Below are positions 31,729 through 41,036 of a DNA stretch of 64,000 nt, one piece after another. Source of the DNA: Limnochorda sp. L945t (GTDB lineage: Bacteria; Bacillota; Limnochordia; Limnochordales; Geochordaceae). A program made the position numbers and the translations under genes. The DNA lies in NCBI RefSeq assembly GCF_035593305.1, contig NZ_CP141615.1, positions 558,001 to 622,000 of the forward strand. The letters run 5' to 3'. Every line of letters starts with the position of its first letter. The first letter of the stretch is position 1. Under the pieces are notes generated by a model. That model searched no databases. It worked only from the letters and a program-made list of their open reading frames with translations, and was not told the DNA's origin.

Positions 31729-34700
31729 GCCGAGCGCCGCACCGGCGTACCCCACTCGGCGAAGTCGGGCCGGTGGCTGAGCAGCAGCACCTGGCGCTCC
31801 CGGCCCAGGGCGACGAGCGTCTCCCGGATGTGCCGCAAGCGCTCCTCGTCGCAGTTGAGGAACGGGTCGTCGAACACGAACGGCAGAGCGAGCTGCGACG
31901 CCATCAGCGCTGCCACGGCCAGTCGCAAGGCGAGGTAAAGCTGATCCTGGGCCCCCTTGCTGAGCTGGGCAGGGTGCACCTCGGCGCCGTCCGGCTCCAC
32001 CACGGTGACGCCGAACGACTCGTCCAATTTGACGCGGCGGCCCTCTTGCCCGGTGAACGCCGCGAAGTAGGCGCCCGCCACCTCCTCCAGCCGGCCCCGG
32101 TGCGTGGACTGGAACTCCTGGACGGCCTGCTCGATCTCCTGGTAGGCCAGGGCCAGGGCGCGGGCCTCCAACCAGAGGGCCTCCTTCTGGCGGTGGAGCT
32201 CCCGGAGTTGCAGCTCCGCCGCCGCCACGTTGAGGGGCTGTTGTCCCATGATCTCGGCCTGGCGGGTGCGCAGGCGATCCACCGACTCCTCGAGCTCCCG
32301 CAGCCGTGCGCCGGCCTGGCCGATCTCCCGGTCGAGCTCCTGCAGTTTCTCCGAGGCGGCCCCCACGTCAGAGACCAGTTGGGGGGAAGGTAGGCCCGGG
32401 TGGTCTCGCACGAGCTTTTCGAGCGCCTGCAAGGTCGCCACGGCTGCGTCGTCGGCCTGGTCCAGTTTGGCCGATAGCTCGTCGACGCTCTCGACCCCAC
32501 GCGTCTTCAGGATGGCCTGCAGCGAGCGGCGGTCGGTCTCGATCTGCCGGACGTGCTCCCGGCAGGCCTGCAGGCGCTGCAAGGCGACGGCCGCGTCCCC
32601 TCCCGAGCCTGCCAGCACCGCGCTCAGCGCCTCGCGCAAGGAGAGGCTCTCTGAGCGCAGCCGCTCCGCTTCGGCCTCGTAGCGCGCCACCTGCTCTTCC
32701 AGCGTGCGCGCCCGGGTCAGCTCGGTCTCCTGGGTGCGGGCGAGCCACTGGAGCAACGCTCCGGGCTCCGAAGGGGCCGACTCCCACAGTTGCCGCTCGA
32801 TCTGGGGGGCGGCCCAGAAAGGCGACTCCAGCCGGGAAAGCCGCTCGACGAGCTCCTTCACCGTAAGCGGTGCCGCCCCGTCGCCTTCCCGCAGGCGGCC
32901 CTCGAGCTCGGCCCACAGGGGGCCGGCCTCGGCGCACGGCCTCTCTTCGCCGACGGAAGGGGCGGAGAAGTGGGCGGCGTGGAGCGCATCCAGGTCGGCC
33001 GCAAGTCTCTCCCGGGCCTTTCGCGACTCCTCCCACCGGCGAAGGGCCTGCGAGACGTCGGAGAAGCGGTCCGTGAAGGGCCGCAACCGCTCTTCGAACC
33101 TTTGCCACTCCTCTTGCGCCCGGGCTGCATCGTCTTCCAGCCTGGCCACCGCTTCCTGCGACGGGAGCCTGCGCCGCTCCTGTTCGAGCTCCGCCAGGGC
33201 CCGCTGCCATTCGCCCCAGCGCGCTCTGACCTGGGCAAGGTAGACTCGGGTCGCACCGGCAAGGGCGCCCAGACGCCGATCCAGCTCGCCCATTTCCCGG
33301 GAAAAGCCTGCCAGTTGCTCTTCAATCACCGGCAGGCGGGAGAGGTCCCCTGCCGCCCGGCTCTCGGCCGGCCGTCGCCCGGTGACCACCGCTGCGACCA
33401 CGCCGAGGACCAGCGCTCCGGCGGCCGCCGCCACGGCTGACTGCTCCGGGCCGGCGCCCAATCCCCACCGGCCGGTCGCGAAGCCGAGCCCCAGCCCGGC
33501 CAGTACGGCGGCCGCGATGAACAGCCGCGCCCGGCGCCGGCGTCGCCGCTCGGCCTCCCGGACGGCGGCCCATTTCGACCACTCCCGCTGGGCCTGCTCC
33601 TGGCGGTCGCTCAGCTCCAGCTTGCGTTCGATGACGGGCGCCAGCTCCGGCTCGAGCGCCGAGACCTCCTCGAAGGCTTTCCGGATCTGGGAGGCCCGGT
33701 CTTCCACCTGCCGGATGCTCTCCCGGGCGCGCTCGAGCGCCGAAGTCGCCTCCTGCACCCGGGCGCGTAACCGGGCGCGCTCGGCCACGTGGTTACGCAC
33801 GAGCTCCAGAGTCTCCGGGTCGGCCCGGTCGAAGGCGTCCAGCGACACAAGCTCGCTTTCGACCTGCTCCAGGCGCTCGGCCAGGAGGGTGCGCCTGCGC
33901 CAGATGGCCAGCGCCGCCCGCCCCTTCGCCTGGTCGACGTCGCGCCGAAGGCCGGCCAGGGTGAAGCCGAGCCCGGCGAGCTCTTGCTCCAGGGTATGGA
34001 GGCGCTCGATCTGCCGGGCGTCCTGGTCGGAGAGCCCGGCCAGTTCGGGCCACTGCTCCTGAAGTTGCCGTTGGGCCTCGGCGATGCCCGCCGCAAGCTG
34101 CGAAGCCTGCTCCACGTTCTTGCGCAGTTCCTGGCGGTCCCGGATCCGGGCCTGGTACCCTTCGGCCAGGCGGCGCCACTCCTGCCAGGCCTGCCGGGCT
34201 TCTTCGGCCCGCTGGAGCCTCGCCTGCAGGTCGCCCCGCTCCTGGACGGCACGGGCAAGCTCCTGCTGGACCTGCTGGAGCTCGTCCGCCTGCCGGCGCC
34301 CCTGCTCGAGGGCCTGCTGCAGGGCGGCGGCGCGAGCCTCCAGGATCTCCACTTCCCGGTCCTTGTCGTCGTTTTGCGCACCGACCCCCAGGTCGGCCTT
34401 GCGCCGGGTGAGGGACCGCAGTTGCCCGAGCAGCGCCTGCAGCGCCGCATCGTAGGCGCCGGTGCCTGCCCCGGACAAGAGCCGCCGCACCTCCTCCGAC
34501 AGCACCGGCTGCTTCGGGTCGGAGGGATCGGGGAGCGGCTGTTGGACGCAGAAGGTCTGAAGGAAGAGCTCCCGGGAGGCCATCCCCACCAGCTGCAGCA
34601 ATCGTTGCTGAAAGCGGGCGTTGGGGCGGCGCCCGGCCGGGTTGTGGGTCGTCTCGAGCTCGGTGGTGGCCTGCCCCTTGCCGTCGAGACGCTGCAGCCG

Positions 34701-35051
34701 CACCCGGTGGTTGTCGAAGCTGCGGGCGAGCCGGTAGCGCACGCCGTCCACGCCGGTGAACTCGAGCACGCCCTCGAAGCGGGAGGGGTTGTCGCGGTTG
34801 CGGTAGCGAGCCTGGCCGAACGCCCTGGGGTTGGATGAGCCCGGCAGTCCGAACAGCACGGCCGAGATGCCCGCCACGATGGTCGACTTGCCCCACTCGT
34901 TGGGGGCCACGAGTACCCCCAGACCATCCGGGAGCTCGACCTCGACGCCGTCCCGGAACGGCCCGAAGCCCCGCAGGACGATCCGGTGAAAGCGCAGGGG
35001 CGAGGCCGGCCGAACGGGCGCCGGCGCTGGCAGGGCCGGGGCGCTGTTCAC
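31725..35051 (-). CDS. SbcC/YhaN-like ATPase with long coiled coils and two membrane segments
   Basis: 1108 residues. N-terminal half-ATPase with FHRIVLRGFGPFRDGVEVEL and Walker A VAPNEWGKSTIVAG (about residues 48-61). Long glutamine/arginine/leucine-rich coiled coils follow, broken at about residues 503-560 by two hydrophobic helices (ARLFIAAAVLAGLGLGFATG and a second). The C-terminus has the signature LSKGAQDQLYLALRLAVA and Walker B LALPFVFDDPFLNCDEER. This is the YhaN arrangement of Bacillus, an SMC-like partner of the YhaO nuclease implicated in DNA handling near the membrane. GTG start overlaps the nuclease stop (GTGA) seven bases after GGAGGGGG. Confidence 0.88.
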   Translation of the reverse strand: MNSAPALPAPAPVRPASPLRFHRIVLRGFGPFRDGVEVELPDGLGVLVAPNEWGKSTIVAGISAVLFGLPGSSNPRAFGQARYRNRDNPSRFEGVLEFTGVDGVRYRLARSFDNHRVRLQRLDGKGQATTELETTHNPAGRRPNARFQQRLLQLVGMASRELFLQTFCVQQPLPDPSDPKQPVLSEEVRRLLSGAGTGAYDAALQALLGQLRSLTRRKADLGVGAQNDDKDREVEILEARAAALQQALEQGRRQADELQQVQQELARAVQERGDLQARLQRAEEARQAWQEWRRLAEGYQARIRDRQELRKNVEQASQLAAGIAEAQRQLQEQWPELAGLSDQDARQIERLHTLEQELAGLGFTLAGLRRDVDQAKGRAALAIWRRRTLLAERLEQVESELVSLDAFDRADPETLELVRNHVAERARLRARVQEATSALERARESIRQVEDRASQIRKAFEEVSALEPELAPVIERKLELSDRQEQAQREWSKWAAVREAERRRRRRARLFIAAAVLAGLGLGFATGRWGLGAGPEQSAVAAAAGALVLGVVAAVVTGRRPAESRAAGDLSRLPVIEEQLAGFSREMGELDRRLGALAGATRVYLAQVRARWGEWQRALAELEQERRRLPSQEAVARLEDDAARAQEEWQRFEERLRPFTDRFSDVSQALRRWEESRKARERLAADLDALHAAHFSAPSVGEERPCAEAGPLWAELEGRLREGDGAAPLTVKELVERLSRLESPFWAAPQIERQLWESAPSEPGALLQWLARTQETELTRARTLEEQVARYEAEAERLRSESLSLREALSAVLAGSGGDAAVALQRLQACREHVRQIETDRRSLQAILKTRGVESVDELSAKLDQADDAAVATLQALEKLVRDHPGLPSPQLVSDVGAASEKLQELDREIGQAGARLRELEESVDRLRTRQAEIMGQQPLNVAAAELQLRELHRQKEALWLEARALALAYQEIEQAVQEFQSTHRGRLEEVAGAYFAAFTGQEGRRVKLDESFGVTVVEPDGAEVHPAQLSKGAQDQLYLALRLAVAALMASQLALPFVFDDPFLNCDEERLRHIRETLVALGRERQVLLLSHRPDFAEWGTPVRRSA

Positions 35052-36190
35052 GGCGCACCCCCTCCGCTCAGCGCGTGGACGCCGCGACGCAGCGCCTTGA
35101 CGACGAGCCGCCGCTCTTCGTCGCCGGTGGCCTGCTCCAGGCGGCGGCGCATGCGCCGGATGAAGGTGCCGAGGATGGTGGGCTGGGATGCCCACCGGTC
35201 GAGGAGGGCGTCCGACACGGTCTCGGTCTGGTCCTCGATGCTCAAGTGGTAGAAACGGTCGGCCAGCGAGGCGGCCAGGGCATCCACGTCGAGTTCGAAG
35301 GGAAGCGCCCCCGTGAGGCGCACCCGGAGGATCCGTTCCGGGCCGCCCATCCCCACGAGAGCGGTCTCCAGGGCGGCCGGATCGTCGAAACGTCCCGCGT
35401 CCACGGTCACCGTCTCGGCAACCTGGGCGGGAGCGGGCGGGCGCTCGATGCGGGCGGTGAAGTGGCCCGGGGCGCCGCCCAGCTCGACCACGGTCCAGTG
35501 GCCGACTCCGGGATCCTCGAAGTCCTTGCCCTCGACCGCTCCGCAGTAAACGGCCGTCGTCCGGCCGAGCCGGTGCTCCCGGTGCTGGTGGATGTGGCCG
35601 AGGGCGACGTAGTCGTACCCTGCCGCGCCCAGCGCCTCGGGGTCGAGGGGCAGGCTGCGCTCGCCGCCCCAGTCGCCGAGCACCCCGTGAAAGACGCCCA
35701 GGTGGAGCCCGGGCTCGTCCGTCTTGGGAAACTGGGCAAGCGGGCGCTGGGCGGGTGTGAGGCCTCCGGTGTAGGCGAGCCCGTACACGTGCACCGGGAC
35801 GCCCGCCACGGTGAGGGTCGTGACGTGAGCGGGGAAAGGGTGCTGGACGAGGACGCCCGGCCACCGGTCGGCCCACCGCCGGTAGATGGAGTTATGGTAG
35901 GTGATCTCGTCGTGGTTGCCGGGCACCGTCACGACCGCGATACCGGCCTCGACCAGACGCCCGAGCTCCCGGACGGCCGACGCGGCGAGCGCCTCATCCG
36001 GGGTGTGGGTCTCGAAGAGATCCCCCGCGATGACGACCATCCCGATGCGGTGCTCGGGCCTCAGGCTCCAGTCGACCGCCGCCCGGAGCAACGCGTCCCG
36101 GCGCCGCTTGCGCTCCGCCCTCCGGGGCTCCGGCATGAAGGATGGCGTCCATCCGAGATGCAAATCGGCGAGGTGCAGCAGGCGCAGCAT
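35048..36190 (-). CDS. SbcD/YhaO-like metallophosphoesterase (DNA repair exonuclease)
   Basis: 380 residues. The five phosphoesterase motifs are visible: LLHLADLHLG, MVVIAGDLFETHTPDEAL, VVTVPGNHDEITYH, GVFHGVLGD and YVALGHIHQHREHRLG; they bind the two metals of Mre11/SbcD nucleases. The C-terminal part should bind the YhaN-like partner encoded just downstream. Start ATG at 36190 opens MLRLLHLADLHLG directly and follows GGAAAGGGGG. First gene of a three-gene unit. Confidence 0.9.
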   Translation of the reverse strand: MLRLLHLADLHLGWTPSFMPEPRRAERKRRRDALLRAAVDWSLRPEHRIGMVVIAGDLFETHTPDEALAASAVRELGRLVEAGIAVVTVPGNHDEITYHNSIYRRWADRWPGVLVQHPFPAHVTTLTVAGVPVHVYGLAYTGGLTPAQRPLAQFPKTDEPGLHLGVFHGVLGDWGGERSLPLDPEALGAAGYDYVALGHIHQHREHRLGRTTAVYCGAVEGKDFEDPGVGHWTVVELGGAPGHFTARIERPPAPAQVAETVTVDAGRFDDPAALETALVGMGGPERILRVRLTGALPFELDVDALAASLADRFYHLSIEDQTETVSDALLDRWASQPTILGTFIRRMRRRLEQATGDEERRLVVKALRRGVHALSGGGAP

Positions 36191-36328
36191 GCCCGTCCCC
36201 CTTTCCCGCCTCCTCGGGCCTATTACGCCGGGAGAGGGGGACACTTCCTCCGCAGGAAAAGCACGCAATCGGGCGGGTGGCGGCGAAGGGTACCGGATTG
36301 CGCCGGAGCCTGTCGGGGCATGGACATT

Positions 36329-36362
36329 GCCCCGGGTTGCCGGTCACACGGCCGACCCGGGG
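36329..36362 (-). terminator. Hairpin between the RDD gene and the nuclease unit
   Basis: GCCCCGGGT pairs with ACCCGGGGC, with a further GCCG/CGGC inside a short bulge. It is about 30 bases after the RDD stop. No T-run, so the terminator call is tentative. Confidence 0.4.
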
Positions 36363-36390
36363 CGCTCGTTACTGGTGGCTTGAGACGGAT

Positions 36391-36879
36391 TCACGTTCCA
36401 GGAGCCCGCTCGACGACGTAGGTACTGGCCAGCTTGTCGTGCCAGCCCTGCCGCTCGCGGTCGAATAGGATCCAGAGATAGCCCAGCGAGAACAGCAGAC
36501 CTGACAATACCTTGCCGATCCACTCCCTCACCAGCATGGTTCCAAAGCCCGCACGCCTGCCGTCTTGCTTGACCACGAACATGCCCAGGAGTTGCTTGCC
36601 TGGACTCGTACCCTTGGCGAACGTGATGAGCGCCCAGATGGGGTAACCGATCATGACGATCAGGGCAAGGATACCCCAGAACCCATGCTGGATACCGGCG
36701 GCCACAAAAACGAAGACCCACGCTGCGATGGGAAACACGAAATCCAGCACGTACGCTCCCAGCCGCTTTCCCGGGGAGGCTAGCCGGCCGATAGTAGGAT
36801 CGATGACGTTGGTAGCGCAAATGGTGCACCAGCGCGTCCCCGCGGGCAGTTCGGCGTGACACGACGGGCAAGAAGTCAT
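36391..36879 (-). CDS. RDD-family membrane protein with N-terminal zinc ribbon
   Basis: 162 residues. The first 25 residues, CPSCHAELPAGTRWCTIC, form a zinc ribbon with two CxxC pairs. The rest is the RDD domain: ASPGKRLGAYVLDFVFPIAA, three to four hydrophobic helices, TFAKGTSPGKQLLGMFVVKQ and LFDRERQGWHDKLASTYVV. RDD proteins have been linked to ion exchange or stress tolerance in some bacteria, but no role is certain. It stands alone, with a GGGGGGGG ribosome site a few bases upstream. Confidence 0.85.
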   Translation of the reverse strand: MTSCPSCHAELPAGTRWCTICATNVIDPTIGRLASPGKRLGAYVLDFVFPIAAWVFVFVAAGIQHGFWGILALIVMIGYPIWALITFAKGTSPGKQLLGMFVVKQDGRRAGFGTMLVREWIGKVLSGLLFSLGYLWILFDRERQGWHDKLASTYVVERAPGT

Positions 36880-37098
36880 GCTACCCCCCCCTGTCCCGAT
36901 GACAGCCCAGCTTGGGTACGACGGCCCGCGTTCAGGTAATCGGAAACTGTTCGCTCTACCTTTATGAGCGACCACATCAGACCGCAAGGTCTCCCCGAGG
37001 ATCTCCCGGCGTACGTAGGGGACTGCCGGTGGCAGGACGAATCCCCCGCTGGCCTCCGAGTATCCGCGGCAACAGAGGCAGGGGGGCGACCCACCGGT

Positions 37099-38412
37099 AT
37101 GGCGAAGGTGACCTTCATCGGGGCCGGCTCGACCGTCTTCGCGAAAACCTTGATGGGCGACCTTTTGAGCTTCCCGGAGCTGGACGGGCTGGAGCTCTCG
37201 CTCATGGACATCGACCCCGAGCGCCTGGCGGTGACGGAGACCGTGGCCCGCCGGTTGGCCGAGACGATGGGCCGGCACCTCACCGTCACCGCGACGACCG
37301 ATCGCCGCCGGGCCCTCGACGGGGCCGGCTACGTGATCTCCATGATCCAGGTGGGCGGCTACCGGCCGGCGACCGTGATCGACTTCGAGATCCCCAAGAA
37401 GTACGGCTTGCGTCAGACGATTGGCGACACCCTGGGGATCGGCGGGATCATGCGGGCGCTTCGCACCATCCCCGTGCTCGTCGACATCGCCCGCGACATC
37501 GAGGAGCTTTGCCCGCAGGCGCTCTTCATCAACTACGCCAACCCCATGGCCATGAACCAGTGGGCCTTGAGCCGCGCCGTCCCTGCCGTCCGGACGGTGG
37601 GCCTGTGCCACAGCGTTCAGGGTACGGCTCGCCAGCTGGCGCACGACCTGGGCATTCCCTACGAGGAGCTCACCTACCTGTGCGCGGGCATCAACCACAT
37701 GGCCTTCTACCTGCGGCTGGAGCACAACGGCGAAGACGTCTATCCCCGGCTGCGGCGGCTCGTCGACGAAGGCCGGGTGCCCGAGTGGAACCGGGTCCGC
37801 TACGACATGATGATGCGGCTCGGCTACTTCGTCACCGAGTCGAGCGAGCACTTCTCGGAGTACGTACCCTACTTCATCCGCCGGGATCGGCCCGATCTCA
37901 TCGAACGCTACCGCATCCCGCTCGACGAGTACCCTCGCCGCTGCGAGGAGCAGATCGCCGGATGGCAGGAGCTGCGCCGCTCCCTCGAGCACGGGACGCT
38001 GCCGGCCGTGTACCTGTCCGGAGAGTACGCCCCGCTCATCATCCACAGCATGGAGACGGGGACGCCCCGGACGGTGTACGCCAACGTGCCCAACCGGGGG
38101 CTCATCCCCAACCTGCCGGACGACTGCGTGGTCGAGGTGCCCTGCCTGGTCGATCGCACCGGGGTGCAGCCCACCCGCGTCGGGGCGCTCCCGGTCCACC
38201 TGGCGGCCTTGATCCAGACCAACGTCAACGTGCAGGCGGTAGCCGTCGAAGCTGCCCTCACGGGCAAACGGGATCACGTGGTCCACGCGGCCATGCTGGA
38301 TCCCCACACGGCCGCCGAGCTCACCCTCGACGAGATCACCGCGATGGTCGACGAGCTGCTCGATGCGCACCGCGACTGGCTGCCCCAGTTCCGGCAGCCG
38401 GGCGGTCGCTGA
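37099..38412 (+). CDS. melA: Alpha-galactosidase, glycoside hydrolase family 4
   Basis: 437 residues. KVTFIGAGSTVFAKTLMGDL binds NAD, and IADTLGPGGIMRALRTIP-type sequence (here IGDTLGIGGIMRALRTIPVL), VGLCHSVQGTARQLAHDLGI, CAGINHMAFYLRLE (metal ligands Cys and His) and GYFVTESSEHFSEYVP follow as in E. coli MelA. The enzyme uses NAD+ and Mn2+ to hydrolyse alpha-galactosides by a redox-elimination mechanism, in the cytoplasm. ATG at 37099, after an AGGGGGG stretch. A sugar isomerase and an oxidoreductase follow in the same direction, so the sugar (melibiose-like or a keto-derivative) is probably processed further by them. Confidence 0.93.
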   Translation: MAKVTFIGAGSTVFAKTLMGDLLSFPELDGLELSLMDIDPERLAVTETVARRLAETMGRHLTVTATTDRRRALDGAGYVISMIQVGGYRPATVIDFEIPKKYGLRQTIGDTLGIGGIMRALRTIPVLVDIARDIEELCPQALFINYANPMAMNQWALSRAVPAVRTVGLCHSVQGTARQLAHDLGIPYEELTYLCAGINHMAFYLRLEHNGEDVYPRLRRLVDEGRVPEWNRVRYDMMMRLGYFVTESSEHFSEYVPYFIRRDRPDLIERYRIPLDEYPRRCEEQIAGWQELRRSLEHGTLPAVYLSGEYAPLIIHSMETGTPRTVYANVPNRGLIPNLPDDCVVEVPCLVDRTGVQPTRVGALPVHLAALIQTNVNVQAVAVEAALTGKRDHVVHAAMLDPHTAAELTLDEITAMVDELLDAHRDWLPQFRQPGGR

Positions 38413-38472
38413 GCGCAGCAGGAAGAGGGCACCGGGAGAAGGGCAACAGCAGAAGGGATGGGAGGCAGGGGC

Positions 38473-39300
38473 ATGGGGCGGTTGGGGTTCATCACCGACC
38501 TGTCCGAGGAGGACTTCCGGTTCGCCGCGGACGAAGGGCTCGTCGTCGAGTACAACGTCAACGACGAGACCATCGACGGGTTCCTGGCGAAAGAGGAGAC
38601 GATCAGCCGCTACGAGCAGGAGTACGGCGTCGCCTTCTCCGCCATCGGGCGCTTCGGGCGGGACCGGATCTCCGACGACCCGGCCGTGCGCAACCGGGAA
38701 GAGGCTTCGGCGATTGCGCTCATGGAGTGGTGTGCGCGGCACCGGGTGCCGACGTTCGTCTGCGGGGCGGGGCCCGCGGCAGGCAGGAGCATGGAGGAGT
38801 GCGCCCGGCGCGCCGTCGACGTCTTCGGCCGGCTGGTCGAGGTCGGGCGCCGGCTGGGGGTGCGGGTCGCCGTCTACAACTGCGACTGGGGCAACTGCGT
38901 GGATCGGCCGTCGATGTGGGAGAAGGTGCACGGCGCCCTTCCCGGCCTCGGCATCAAGTACGATCCGTCTCACGCCATCTACGGCGGCCGCGACTACCTG
39001 GCCGAGGCGGCCGCGTGGGGGCACCGGTTCGTCCACTTCCACGCCAAGGACTCCCTGCCCGTCGGGGGCAAGCGGTTCACCGACCCGCCGGCGGGCATGG
39101 GGGTAACCGCCTGGGGCCCGCTGCTCGCCCTCCTGTACCACCACGGCTATTGGGGGGACATCATCATCGAACCTCACGCCGAGCCATGGGTGCGGACGCT
39201 GCGCTACCCGGGCATCCGGATCGCCCGGCGAACGCTGGAGCCCTTCCTGATCGACGCCGGCACAACGGACCCGGCCGGGAAGGGGGGCGGGCGCGCATGA
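38473..39300 (+). CDS. Sugar phosphate isomerase/epimerase (xylose isomerase-like TIM barrel)
   Basis: 275 residues. The metal-binding residues can be followed at AVYNCDWGNCVDRP, GIKYDPSHAIYGGRDY, FVHFHAKDSLP and DIIIEPHAEPW, the pattern of AP-endonuclease-2/IolE/TIM-barrel epimerases. The ATG at 38473 is seven bases after GGAGG. It overlaps the following oxidoreductase gene by four bases (ATGA). Exact substrate unknown; pairing with a Gfo/Idh dehydrogenase is common in inositol and keto-sugar pathways. Confidence 0.85.
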   Translation: MGRLGFITDLSEEDFRFAADEGLVVEYNVNDETIDGFLAKEETISRYEQEYGVAFSAIGRFGRDRISDDPAVRNREEASAIALMEWCARHRVPTFVCGAGPAAGRSMEECARRAVDVFGRLVEVGRRLGVRVAVYNCDWGNCVDRPSMWEKVHGALPGLGIKYDPSHAIYGGRDYLAEAAAWGHRFVHFHAKDSLPVGGKRFTDPPAGMGVTAWGPLLALLYHHGYWGDIIIEPHAEPWVRTLRYPGIRIARRTLEPFLIDAGTTDPAGKGGGRA

Positions 39301-40349
39301 GCGGCCGGCCCATTCGCGTGGGGATCATCGGCGCCGGAGGCATCGCCACGGGCGCCCATATCCCTGGCTACCAGGCGCTCGGCGACCAGGTGGAGCTGGT
39401 GGCCGTCGCGGACGTCGACGGCGAGCGGGCCCGCAGGGTGGCCGCAGAGTTCGGGTTTGCCCGCAGCTACACCGACTACCACGAGATGCTCGCGCAGGAG
39501 ACGCTGGATGCGGTGAGCGTTTGCACGCCCAACAAGTTCCACGCTCCGGCCACCATCGCCGCCTTGAGGGCCGGCTGCCACGTGCTGTGCGAGAAGCCGC
39601 CGGCAACGACCGTGCTCGAGGCTCAGGCCATGCGCGAGGCGGCCGCCGCGGCGGGCAGGATCCTCACGTTCGGCTTCCACATGCGCTTCAAGTCCGAGGC
39701 TCAGGCGGCCTACCGGTTCGTAGCGGCCGGCGAGCTGGGGGAGATCTACGCCGGGCGGGTGACGGCCATGCGGCGCCGGGGCATCCCGAGCTGGGGAGTG
39801 TTTACCAACAAGGCGCTGCAGGGCGGCGGGCCGCTCGTGGACATCGGCGTGCACGTGCTCGACCTGGCCCTGTGGCTCATGGACTACCCGCAACCGGAGA
39901 CGGTGCTGGGCGCGACCTTCCAGAAGCTGGGTACCCGCCCGGGGGTCGCCCCCTGGGGCCCGTGGGACTGGCAGCACTATGAGGTCGAAGACATGGCCCA
40001 CGCCATGATCCGGTTCGCCAACGGGGCGAGCCTGCTCCTCGAGACCAGCTTTGCAGCGAACATCGAGCCGATGGACGAGATGAACGTCCGCCTGCAGGGC
40101 ACCGAGGGCGGGCTCACGCTGCAGCCGTTGCGCATCCACCGGGAGGCACACGAGACGCTGGTCGACGTGACGCCGGCGTGGCTTCCCACGGTGAAGCCGC
40201 ACCATGCCGAGGTGGCCCACTTCGTGCGGTGCATCCGGGGCGAGGCGCAACCGCTGAGCACTCCCGACCAGGCGGTGGCGCTGCAGCAGATCGTCGACGC
40301 CATCTACCAGTCGGCCGAGACCCGCACGCCGATCCGGCTGGTGGCGTGA
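39297..40349 (+). CDS. Gfo/Idh/MocA family oxidoreductase
   Basis: 350 residues. N-terminal Rossmann fold VGIIGAGGIATGAHIPGY, then the family's NKFHAPATIAALRAGCHVLC and EKPPATTVLEAQAMREAA with the catalytic lysine. The C-terminal half holds GGPLVDIGVHVLDLALWLMD with the conserved Asp/His pair. Uses NAD(P) to oxidise or reduce a sugar or inositol derivative. Third gene of the melA unit, overlapping the isomerase. Confidence 0.9.
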   Translation: MSGRPIRVGIIGAGGIATGAHIPGYQALGDQVELVAVADVDGERARRVAAEFGFARSYTDYHEMLAQETLDAVSVCTPNKFHAPATIAALRAGCHVLCEKPPATTVLEAQAMREAAAAAGRILTFGFHMRFKSEAQAAYRFVAAGELGEIYAGRVTAMRRRGIPSWGVFTNKALQGGGPLVDIGVHVLDLALWLMDYPQPETVLGATFQKLGTRPGVAPWGPWDWQHYEVEDMAHAMIRFANGASLLLETSFAANIEPMDEMNVRLQGTEGGLTLQPLRIHREAHETLVDVTPAWLPTVKPHHAEVAHFVRCIRGEAQPLSTPDQAVALQQIVDAIYQSAETRTPIRLVA

Positions 40350-40511
40350 GCCGACCGATCGAGCACCACAGGGAACAGGCCGGGACGGATGCCTCCTCGT
40401 TTCCGGGAGTGGTAACGACCCCCATAAGCCGGGGAACGCCCCCGAACCGCGTGAGAGGGAATGCACATGCCTACCATTCTCACGCATTGTGTCGGAGGTG
40501 GAATCCGGCTC

Positions 40512-41021
40512 ATGGCGGACAAGAGGATCGGCTTCGTCGTGGGGACCGTCCTGGCCCTGGCGTTGGCCGGGGGAGTCGCATCCGCTCGGGAACTGAGCGT
40601 CACCCTCAACCTGTGGCCTTCCCTTTACAGCGTGGAGGTGACGACCCCGGTCAGCCCGAACGTGGAACTCGGCGGGGGGGCCTACTTCCGGCGGCTTGGG
40701 GACCGCACGGAGGAGCCCGGTTACCTTCCGAGCAAGTTTACATATCTGGACGCAAGGCTCGGGGCCGTCCTGGGGTACCGCCTGGCTCCGAGGCCCGAGA
40801 TTCGGCCGTTCCTGGTCGCGGGGCTTGCTTACGTGCAGCAATACGATGAGCGAGGAGTCGGGTATCAGGTCGGCCTGGGCGCGGATTTCCCCATCAAGGG
40901 CCGGCTGTCGTTGACGGGCGGAGTCGGTTTCACCGGCTACCGTGTTTGGTCTCGGACCCTCACGAGGGACAGGCACGACCTGTACACCGTAGTCGGCCTG
41001 CGCTACGCCTTCAGCCTTTGA
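40512..41021 (+). CDS. Small outer-membrane beta-barrel-like protein
   Basis: 169 residues: signal peptide IGFVVGTVLALALAGGVASA, then alternating segments with frequent Gly/Tyr/Leu (VELGGGAYFRRLGD, YLDARLGAVLGYRLAPR, FLVAGLAYVQQYDE, VGLGADFPIKGRLSLTGGVG) and a final LYTVVGLRYAFSL. That is the appearance of an eight-stranded OmpA/OmpW-like barrel. The ATG chosen gives a clean signal peptide although the GGAGG before it is 13 bases away; an ATG at 40461 would add 17 residues. It is convergent with fdhE, 15 bases apart. Confidence 0.7.
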   Translation: MADKRIGFVVGTVLALALAGGVASARELSVTLNLWPSLYSVEVTTPVSPNVELGGGAYFRRLGDRTEEPGYLPSKFTYLDARLGAVLGYRLAPRPEIRPFLVAGLAYVQQYDERGVGYQVGLGADFPIKGRLSLTGGVGFTGYRVWSRTLTRDRHDLYTVVGLRYAFSL

Positions 41022-41036
41022 AAGGCTCGGGGCCAT

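Noticed and set aside
36912-39296. Extension of the Gfo/Idh oxidoreductase over melA and the isomerase
   Set aside because: It is a second frame of two well-supported genes; ATG 39297 opens the Rossmann fold directly.
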